Notes under the pieces: model-generated | Told to the model about the DNA's origin: nothing | What the model saw: only the letters and a program-made list of their open reading frames with translations | Databases searched by the model: none | Shown: positions 55,054 to 64,000 of the stretch, piece by piece | Position numbering within the stretch: position 1 is the stretch's first letter | Layout of the letters: every line of letters starts with the position of its first letter | Assembly: GCF_020085105.1 (NCBI RefSeq) | Contig: NC_058064.1 | Span: 10,818,501 to 10,882,500, forward strand | Direction of reading: 5' to 3' | Source: Siniperca chuatsi | Taxonomy: Eukaryota > Chordata > Actinopteri > Centrarchiformes > Sinipercidae | DNA length: 64,000 nucleotides | Translations under genes and position numbers: made by a program

Positions 55054-55063
55054 TTTATTTATT
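55054..55063 (-). terminator. wnk1: candidate wnk1 poly(A) signal
   Basis: On the minus strand two overlapping AATAAA hexamers form AATAAATAAA. Sequence beyond (towards lower coordinates) is T/A-rich. This would end a 3' UTR of about 6 kb. Earlier sites are possible. Confidence 0.35.
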
Positions 55064-56559
55064 AAGTTTTTACAAATAAAGTAACAAATTTCATTGTATT
55101 GTAGCGCAAAGCGCAGTTTCTTTTTAATATGAAGCTTGAACACTCTATACTTAGTGCAAAACATACCTTTAAAGGCTGCCGATGACTCCTGACATGTATT
55201 TTTTGTTTTTTCTTTCATTCATTCATCCATGTGTTTATTTTAATCCAACCACTTTGTACAATGTCAAACACGATACAGAAAAATGAAACCACTGAATTAA
55301 GTTAGGTGCCGCTAGAGACATTAAAACAGCTGATAAAACAAGTGAGAAAAATAAAACATGAGAGCATCAGTGAGACCAGAAACATAATCAACATGTTGAG
55401 AAAAATGTAACAGTCTATAGAAGAAACTGTTGCTGTGCTCGAGACTCGACATTATTCCACAGGAGCAAGCTACATGAAACTGCAAGGAGATGCACTGAAT
55501 GAATCTGTATGTGTTTGTGTGTTCTGTTGGTGCACTGAAAGGCATTTTGTACATGTGGGCACTTTTACAGTAAAAAGCATAAAAGGTTAGCTGAACAGGA
55601 GTCCTGAACAGGCAAAGAACTGCGAAAACAGAAACCGAATCTAATGCGAGCAAGTTAAAAACAGCTATCGCTACACTGTATGTGTGTCACCAGAAAAAGA
55701 ATCCTACTTTTCCACTTTAACTTCAGCAAACTTCACAATAAGAGTGCCTGCACACTGAATAACTCTCAAGCCTTTCACGGTAAGAGTTCTCCACTGCAAC
55801 TCTAAAAAACTTAGTGATGTTTGACTCTACAGCTTTAAAAAAACAAGAGTCCTCCAGCAGGGGTGTAACTGTCAAACGCAACCTCAGAGCTTGATGGCAT
55901 ACTGTAACTTTAAATAATATTGCATTGCAGTAGGCATTCCATAGTAATTATGTAGAGACACAGCAAAATATTATCAAACTTCTACTGTGGAAATCATTTG
56001 AGGCTCGAGCAACTGCAAAGTGAATATTCAGGATGTTACCTGGCAACCATAACAGCTCCAGTGAGTAAAAGCAGGTAAATACACTCAATTTTCTTTTTGA
56101 ATTCTTTACCTCTGATGTTTCCACTCCACTGACAAAAAGTCAAATGGCACTGAGTTGGTGGCTTCATTAAAGGTTTGACTTCTTTTAAAAGATCATGATA
56201 AACAGGATGCTCATAACCAGAACTAAAGCAAAGTGGCTCAATGATTATTCACAGCTTCAACCAAACTTGCCTAGTAGTAAAAAATGTTGCATTATTATTC
56301 ATGAGAAATGGAAAATATCCCAAAAAAACAAACAGGCAAAAGCAATGTTGTTGTTTTTTTTACAAAGTAACCTTTTCATGTTTTTATGTGAATCCAGAAC
56401 ACCCATTCTCAGCACACAAAAAAACAAACAACACATAAGATGTTAGGTTTTTAAGTGAATGTCAAAGTTTGTACCAGATATGTTTCATTTGCACCGACAA
56501 ATGAAAAGAGAAAGGAGGACAGGGTGTCAAAGGCCTTGAATCTAAAACCTCCATAACTC

Positions 56560-56655
56560 CATTATCACTATCACTTCCATCATTTTAACCACCATCATCA
56601 CTACCAGTACAGTCATTCTAACCACCACTGCTGTTATCACCACCACCAACACCAG
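56560..56655. repeat. CAY-rich cryptic trinucleotide tract
   Basis: Irregular ATC/ACC/ATT triplets (ACCACCATCATCACTACC, CACCACCACCAACACC). On the wnk1 transcript strand this reads as GGT/GAT/TGG. Confidence 0.8.
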
Positions 56656-58586
56656 CTCTAGCACTGTGATGCCCTTATGTTAAAACATATTTCTTTACAT
56701 TTTTGGTTTACATAGTCATTTCTGTGAATAAACACTGTTGAACCCCAATGGTGCAGCTTCAGAAACATACAGTGGGAATAGGAGTGGATGAGACAATATT
56801 CATACTTTTTGCAGACATGCTTTTTTGCCCAATAGCAGCAATTCTCAGATGAGGAGGCATTCCCAACCAAATCTGTTAAAAAGACAGTATAGTTCTGCTG
56901 GCCTCATAATTGCTTGTTGATTATAAAAAGGTAAGATAACCAACATCTTTCCTAGTGGGATAAGAATTAGATAACAATAGGCTACACTAGAGGAGCAAGA
57001 TGGCTCCTATAATGTGCATATTTGGAGTCTATTGGAGTATATTTTTATGCTGCTCTTGACACTTAAAAGGCCCTGAAAACTTATTTTCTCAATCTACTTC
57101 TTACTGTGAGTGATGGGTTTCTACATGAAAACACTGTTATGCCAAAGTTTGGACAGTTTTGGTTATTTTATATGAGAGATTTTTGCATTTCTTTGTTTCT
57201 CAGTGTTCTTGTCACTGGTTTGAAGTGGGCGGGGTACTTCCGTGCACCAATCAGGATTCAGCATCATTTGATTCAGAATTGGTTGGTGGGTTTTTTGGTT
57301 ACTGTCAATCAAATCTGATTCAAACCACACCCACACAGTCCTGATAAAGCAGATTAGCTGAGTTTTTGACTGTTAAACTCTTAATAAATAATAACCAAAC
57401 ATGTTTGTTTTTTTTACTTTGATTGCTGCTTATTTAGCCATAAATATGTAATGTGGGAAAAAGGTTTTTAGGGGCTTTTAAGTCTGTAAATGCATAGTAA
57501 CTGTTTGGTAAATATTCTATTTGGGCATGTGGTCATGGCTCTTTAATCAGTCTGCTCAGTTTGAGGCTGGCCTTTCCACTATGTTGTGGTAATTTCACTG
57601 CAAATCTATGTAAAGTTTATAGTAGATGTGCCTTATATAGTATAGTCAGAGAAACAAAACAGAGTGCACTGTTTCTCTGTTGCAAATGTCTGCACTCACT
57701 ATTCTATACTATACTGAATAATAATAAAGTTGTGCTCAAAACCAGGGCAGGAGACTTCATCATCAGCATCATCATTAGTTTTGGTAATTAAAAGAACAAC
57801 AGAAGAAAGTAACTTTAGTTCACTGAACCAATGTGTCCTCTGCTGACTGTATGCTGCACCTGGGCCAGTGCCTCTAAAGTACAGAGTGGTCCAAGCTTCA
57901 AATTCAACCTTCAACAACTCCCTCCTTAAAACTGAAAAAAATATTCCCCAATATCTACATTTAAAACCCTGAAAAAAATGGCACTGATAAACTTTTATGT
58001 TCTCTTCATCTTTCATCATGTTGGTGGTGTAACCGGGCCTTAGACACAGTCAGGCCTCATGTGTAAGTAAAGCACAGCAATGGGCCTCACTTCACAGAAA
58101 CAACACTGACTTCAAACGGTGGCCTTTTTCAATCTTAAGTGGTCAATCTCATTGGCTTAAATGGCAGCAGAGTTAGGGTCAATTTATCTTTCTATCAATT
58201 CAAAAAGCCAAGTTATATGGTAAATAGTTATGGTTTTCATTTTTTAAATCCAACATGGGGAAACATTCTTTCTTTTTGGGGAAAATACACTCTCAATTAG
58301 TTGAAATCAAAGAGAATTAACCATAAACCAGCTATAGCGCACACAGCAGCAGCTAACAACTAAACAGCTATTATTACTGCATCTCCACCAATCTACTACA
58401 TGCCTGCTCCACTAACACCAGGTCCAATCATCACCACTGACTTCAAAGTGACACCCCCAAAGCTCTCCACACATACTGTCAAGTCAAGTGTGCTTACTTT
58501 AACTCAAGTCCTCAACCCCCCAACGAAACAAGCAACAGGAAGGATGCAAGGCACTAGTAAGTACCTCCAGTATTCACCGGAGGCTC

Positions 58587-58598
58587 GGGGGGGGGGGG
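58587..58598. repeat. G12 mononucleotide tract
   Basis: Twelve consecutive G on the plus strand (C12 in a wnk1 transcript). A position prone to length variation or assembly error. Confidence 0.95.
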
Positions 58599-59431
58599 AA
58601 TAAAAGACAGACTTTTTTTCAAGTACATTAAAATGGACACCATTGGTTTATACATTCACATTCATCTAACAAAACCAGGGAGAAAGGGAAGAGGAGGGCT
58701 ATTTAAAGTGTCTGATATATAAGTACTGTATTAGGAAAAAAAATAGCTAGCATTACTTTATTATCTAAATATCAACTATCCTGCCGTTCATCCCAGTTTG
58801 TCTTTATAAATCGGGCTTGGAGGTCAGTTTTGACTTTCAATTCAATCAGTCACAAAGATAAACTGAAACTGCAGTTGATTAGTTGGCGGTAAGGCATTTA
58901 TTTTGGATCATATCCTCAGTAACTGGATGTGAGGACGATTATTGAAAAGAGGGATTTTCAATTTTCACATTTTGATGAGAATCCATTTGCTGTAAGCAGT
59001 GAATTGAAAGTGAAAGGACCCCAAACCGTTCTCTGTATGTGTTTGTTTTTTTATTTGTGACATTTCACCCTAAAACTAATGTTTTCCAACAACATTTGCT
59101 AATAATAAACAGCAATAATCACAGTGTTTCCACATCGTACACCGATGTGCACGTATAACAGGTCCATCGACAGAACACGTTCTTGTTTTTGTTTCTTTTT
59201 AAATAGAATTATAATCACTAACAACAATACTTATGACAATAATGTACATTGCAATCATTTCAACACAAATGTTGAAACCAACCTAATGATGAAACTAAGA
59301 ACTGAGCCATTAGTCTGTGAATCTGTCTGTTAAACGGCTGCTATGCCTCCAACAATTTACGTGTATTTACATGAGTCTGTGCATGACTGTGTGTGTATGT
59401 AGGTGTTTGTATTTATATGAATGTCTCATGC

Positions 59432-59433
<2 letters not shown>

Positions 59434-59463
<30 letters not shown>
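59434..59463. repeat. (TG)n microsatellite
   Basis: Fifteen TG units in the presumed wnk1 3' UTR. Confidence 0.95.
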
Positions 59464-59465
<2 letters not shown>

Positions 59466-60617
59466 AGTGAGTGCTAGCTGGGGGCAGCAAGCTAAACAAA
59501 CCCAACAAAACAAAATCAAACAACAAAATGGAATCATCATAGCTGACATTCTAAAAAATAAACAGAGACACAAACTGTACAGGAACTCTATTATTCTGAT
59601 AACAAGGCCACTTTTTCACGCTGAGTTCTCTCATGTTTGGGCTTTTTTCCCCTCTGAAAGGTTTCTGCTGTTATTGCTTCAAATGGCAACAGAGAGGCAG
59701 AGAGAGGGATGGAGGAAGAGGTGGAGTCGTGATCGTGAAGAGGTGTTTGGTGTGCAGAAACATCTGCCATGTCCATTCAGTACTTTAGCAATGGTGCACA
59801 CAGCCAGTATGTTCCTAAAGTAAGCAGTGGAACACGAAGCAGATGAGGTGTTTGACTGTTATTTAACACAAACACTCCTTGCTGCTCTCCCTCTTCATCT
59901 ACTTTCTCTCCTCCATCTCTCTCCATCTGTTTGAATTCTTTGTCAGAACAAGGGAGGAACAAGACACAGAAGGTAACAGAGGAGAAGCTGTCGCGACTTT
60001 TCTCAAGCTGATGAGTCATAACCCCACCAAGTGCTGGACTATACCTACTCTAAACCAGGCTCGAGGTCAGCTCAGCTCCAGACGTTCAAACTCTGAATGT
60101 GCATTCAATTTGTTTTGGATTTTGTTGTGCTTTGAAGAAAAATGTCCAAATTCTGAATAATAAAGAAAAACCACTTCCTGAACTTGAGATAAACTCAGAT
60201 GTGGTTCTAAACATCTCTCCATTCTGCTCTCACCTGATATCAAAGCTTTTATTGGCTGTTATGTGCAGCCTTCCTTGTAGATGATGCAAACTGCCACTGC
60301 TTGATTTCAGAGTGATAGAGCCTCTTCTGCATCGTTTTATGTTGACACTGAACGCTAAGAAAGACAACCTTAATGCGATGGCCAGCCATGCTCTCCTCTG
60401 TATCCACCAGTTACCTCTTTAGAGAGTGCCAATGTCATTTCTGTATCAAATTTGGAAAAACCGCATTGTTGCATGTTTCTATCTTCTTTGAGAGCTTGAG
60501 GATTCTTTTAATGCTCAATCTGAGGAGCTAAAAGTTTGACATATTTAAGCAGCTACAGCATTAGAAGCTATTAAGAGGTGCTGTGTGGACACAAGGACTA
60601 ACTGGCCTAGCTAGCTG

Positions 60618-60628
60618 CCCCCCCCCCC
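60618..60628. repeat. C11 mononucleotide tract
   Basis: Eleven consecutive C on the plus strand (G11 in a wnk1 transcript), about 500 nt after the wnk1 stop. Confidence 0.95.
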
Positions 60629-61127
60629 AACCTGATGTAACATCTCCCCTTCACTGGCTCACAAGGGTGATTGTGTGACCTGGCTTGTAAAGACATGTTT
60701 CATTCAATTTAGAGCATGAAATGGAACAAGTGTAATAGAGCCATAACTGCCTATACGCAATACCTCATATACAATCCCACACCCTGTCAGAACCTCTTTG
60801 GCCTTTTAACATTGCACTCATGAGTCTTTTCCTTTATGCTTGAGCATTTGGCTGGCTGTCACAAGCCCACAGTCTAACACAGCAGAGGTGGAGATTGTGT
60901 GACAAACTGAGGAGATGGCCACATCGCATTCCTGATTTCTCCTCTCCGTTTCCTTTTTTCTTTTCTTCTCTTCAACAGGTCAGCTTCTGTCATTTCAAAC
61001 TCATTGCTCTCCATACTCCTCCAGTTCTTCCATCCTCTCCGGCCAATCAAGCCCATAACACTCTGTTCCACACCAGTCCAGTTCAGTCCAGTCGGGCCGT
61101 GATTCAAACCAGCCCTCACCCCCAGCC

Positions 61128-62871
61128 CTACGTGGTCCTCAGGTTGGGTCCCCCTGGGTTGCTGACCGACTTCTGCAGAGTGTTGGTCAGATGGAAAGCC
61201 TGGAGCGGCCCCTGTCCGGGAATCTGGCCCTGTCCACCAACTGTGGTGGGGTAGGGGCCCAGGGGCAGGGAGGTGCTGACCAGCAGAGGCCCAGGCTGTG
61301 CTGGGGCCTGGTGTTGGGTCGACAGGCTGTGAGCCGGACCGGACCATTGTGCGCTGTAGGCGGCGGTGGGCGTGTAGTGGATGAACTGGGGAGGTTGGGG
61401 TTGAGATGGAGTGGAGGAGGCAGGGGGGTGGCACAGGGAGCCCTTGCGGACGGCCATAGAGGTAGCGGTGGTGGGGTTTGTAGGGAGGTGGGCTGAACCT
61501 CCAATGCTGCTGGTACACAGCTGGCTGGGAGCAGAGTACTTCCTGCTCAGACTGGCTGACTGGATAACCTGGAGAGGTGGATATTTCACATGAAGAAAGC
61601 AAAAAGTTTATCCATGCTGACAGTTAATTTTATCACAACCAACAACATGTGTATTTTTTAATGGCCTCTTTTCTTTTTTCCATTTCATTTGGTAGATACC
61701 TGCATGTCCCTTAAAGAGTAATTTGGAAATCTGTTTAGGAATTTGCACCACTAAAATGAATATAAAATTAGGCAGGTACTGAATTATTAGCTCAACCTGT
61801 AGTCCTGTATTGTAGAGGGACCGTGTGTTAAATCTAGTTTTAAGACCTTTATCATTTTAGTTTATATTGAGCTCACATGGTGCCGTTCTAAAATGAAGCT
61901 GTCTTTAATCAAATTACCCCAAACTAACTGAGACACATAAACCTGGGGCCTGTTGATATTATTACAGCATAGAAGCACTGGATGATCTGGCCATGATGTG
62001 ATGTGGTGTATTTTCAAACTAACCTCGTAGCTGTGTCCCTGTAGTGGGGCCTGCTGCAGCTGTTTGGCACTCCTCTTCCCCTGAAAAAGTTTCATATTTA
62101 GTTCAGTTTACTCACCTGTACATTACATTATTAAACACTAAACCTCAAGGATCAATAAATAAAGACCAAGAAATGTTACTTCAGGAGGGTTCAAAGCCCT
62201 AACTAACAAAATGCTGCATTTATTAAAAGCAGCCTGGAACAATATACACTGTGCAACCTTATCTACTACTGGATGTTCCCAGAGTTTGACTTATAATAAA
62301 GGAAGACCAAGCATTTGCTCTCGTTGCTCTTAAACTTTGGAATAGTTTACCTCTCACTATTAGATTATCCAATTTTTTTTTCTATAACACTTCTCAAGTC
62401 TAACTTATATTCCATCTCTTTTCTTAACTGGTGTTTTGGTCAATATAAACAGTCATAAAGTACCAAATGGATACAGAACAAACATATCATCAGCCAAATG
62501 CCAGTAGGTTTTGGTTGAGGTTTGTTTACTCTAGCAAGCACTTTGGCTTTTAACAAACTACCATTTAGAGTTTAGTTTCTTCCCTATAACTGTCTTCTTG
62601 TCTGGTAAACTAAATACAGGAACTGGTGAGTCACTGAACATTTTCTGTGTCAAAACAGCGTCTGCTACAGTAATAGGAATCATAAAACAGCAGTAAACCT
62701 GTGAGAGGTTCATGGCATCTCTGGCCCAGTTGTCCACCAGTTTATGGAGGTCATCGGTGAAGGTTCCTTTCCTCTGGTGGGGGGCTGACATGTTGGGGGG
62801 CAGACACTGAGAACCCCCCTGGCTATGACCCAAGCCACCTGAACCGCTCACTGCATTGGTGCTATTAGTCC
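61128..62871 (-). CDS. wnk1: serine/threonine-protein kinase WNK1, C-terminal 223 residues (partial)
   Basis: WNK1 is a chloride-sensing kinase that activates SPAK/OSR1 and so cation-chloride cotransporters. Only the C-terminus is here; the kinase domain lies beyond the right edge. Coding exons in transcript order (minus): 62871-62699, 62080-62024 and 61568-61128 (stop TAG at 61130-61128), all GT-AG and in phase. The first encodes RKGTFTDDLHKLVDNWARDA, a conserved C-terminal WNK1 block. The second is a 19-residue Lys/Gln-rich exon (GKRSAKQLQ...SYE). The third encodes SRKYSAPSQLCTSSIGGSA, a Pro/Gln-rich stretch with AAYSAQWSG, and the terminus LQKSVSNPGGPNLRTT, which matches human ISNPPGSNLRTT. 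WNK2 and WNK3 share the first block but not this end. Fish often keep two wnk1 copies and I cannot tell which this is. Confidence 0.93.
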
Positions 62872-64000
62872 CTGTGGAGGGAGACGGAGAGAGAGGAGGA
62901 GAAGAGCGAAGGATGTGAGATATTGTTCAAACTAGAAGATGATAATATACGTTAGCCGAATGAATGAGAATGCACTTCCTGTCCTGACTATGAAAAGGGC
63001 AGTTACATGGTGACAGAGGCTGGTCGGGACAGAGTTTTAGGGTAGGTCAGCATGTTGACATGGTCATAGAATTATATTGTTTAGTTGTAATGGTGGAAAT
63101 AATGATGACAGATGGGATCATGAGAAAATCTATGATACTAGAGCAACATTTTAAAACAGAACATGGGCACTTTTGCTGACAAATATGACAAATACTGAAC
63201 CTGTTTCAGAATATATCATATTAAATATTGTCAATCTAGGTTCTCTCAAGAGTCCCATAGCTTCAGGTTAGTGATAAACTGGGCAACCTGTAAAGTTGAC
63301 ATGCCCAGCATCATTCACCCACAAGATGCTCCAACACCAAACAAGCAGCGCTGAGCCAGTCCTGCTGTTGCTCACAGTTGCCCTGTGTACCACTGATTTA
63401 TTTTTTGACCATTAGATGGCAATCAAGCTCTGTAACAGCTGATTGTTTGCTTTTTGCCAACCCTGAGCATCAACTTCATCAGAGCAAATTCATTGCAGGA
63501 CAAAAAAAGAAAAGAAAGAAGCACACACTGCAAACTGGCCAGGGTGTCTGCATGTAAGTGCTGTGCTATCGTCGCATATAGCCTCTGTTCAAGTTAACAT
63601 GAACTATTATATCATACCAGTGCCATAATTATAGCATGTTCCAAGACCGCACTTCTTTATGTTAGTGACTCTCTACCAAGCCAAGAGGAAACTAAATAAG
63701 TATATGCTGAGGGGTGAGAGGAGGAAGATTATAAAATACCTCAGCTCTTTGCTTTGCTACACACTCTGCTAGTTCAGATATTGTCACAGAATTTCAGAAT
63801 TAAAAGGTTTCACTTCAATCAAATCTAGATCCCCAATATTACACACACAGCCCTGACGTGTATTTTTCACAAATATACAGTTTTAACATATTATTCAGGC
63901 CAGTGAAAGATAACATCAGGATTAATACATTTTCTTTCTTTATTATCATTCCTTTACTATGCCTTAAATCCAGTTACATTACAAGACTCTGATGCATTTC
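62872..64000 (-). other. wnk1: wnk1 intron running off the window
   Basis: Sequence upstream (minus sense) of the exon with acceptor TCCACAG at about 62872. No exon or repeat that I can name; AT-rich with an AAAG run near 63503-63520. Confidence 0.6.

Larger units (their letters stand above)
55045..61127 (-). other. wnk1: wnk1 3' UTR (extent inferred)
   Basis: No coding exon is found between the wnk1 stop codon and the spacer. The interval has an ACC/ATC-rich tract (56560-56655), mononucleotide G12 and C11 tracts and a GT repeat. Mammalian WNK1 has a multi-kilobase 3' UTR, which makes a long one plausible, but the true end is unknown. Confidence 0.4.

Noticed and set aside
61128-61602. 242-aa and 105-aa minus-strand frames, and the plus-strand frames over the last wnk1 exon
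   Set aside because: Shadow frames of the GC-rich wnk1 terminal exon. Only the frame ending NLRTT matches WNK1 and joins the upstream exons in phase.

Overview
This is a gene-bearing stretch of a vertebrate chromosome, almost certainly from a percomorph-type teleost fish. Five split, GT-AG-spliced genes encode proteins I recognise as orthologues of vertebrate CPSF6, YEATS4, NAPEPLD, PRR5 and WNK1. The introns and spacers carry short interspersed repeats that I recall as typical of spiny-rayed fish, such as the 'CACTTTATTAGGTACACCTG' inverted-repeat element and the 'AAGTACATTTACTC / CTTCTTCCACCAC' element, together with many CA, GATA and CTGT microsatellites. There are no bacterial genes, CRISPR arrays or operons.

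Layout. 1-9.4 kb: the 3' part of cpsf6 (+ strand), with the last four coding exons and a long repeat-poor tail. 12.9-14.8 kb: complete yeats4 (+), seven coding exons, 226 aa. 16.9-24.1 kb: napepld (+), with a probable noncoding first exon and nine coding exons encoding 401 aa and all seven zinc ligands. 29.6-47.2 kb: prr5 (-), nine coding exons, 479 aa, convergent with napepld, with very microsatellite-rich introns. 47.3-55 kb: a spacer with repeats and no supported gene. 55-64 kb: the 3' end of wnk1 (-), with the last three coding exons, a probable ~6 kb 3' UTR, and the rest of the gene beyond the right edge.

The genes do not form one pathway. cpsf6 acts in mRNA 3'-end processing, yeats4 in acyl-lysine reading within chromatin complexes, napepld in N-acylethanolamine lipid production, prr5 as a TORC2 accessory subunit and wnk1 as an ion-transport kinase. 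WNK1 and TORC2/SGK1 signalling are functionally related in mammals, but nothing in the sequence shows that their adjacency here matters.

I found no convincing new 'system'. The best second-look items are a 17-bp-arm hairpin just downstream of the napepld stop codon, a ~400-bp foldback element and two other inverted-repeat elements in the last napepld introns, prr5 splice sites set directly in microsatellites, a telomere-like CCCTAA block, and a possible 6.5 kb last intron in cpsf6 whose donor lies 12 nt after the stop codon. Exon boundaries were placed by hand from splice motifs and reading-frame continuity. Repeat-family statements come from memory of teleost genomes, not from a search.
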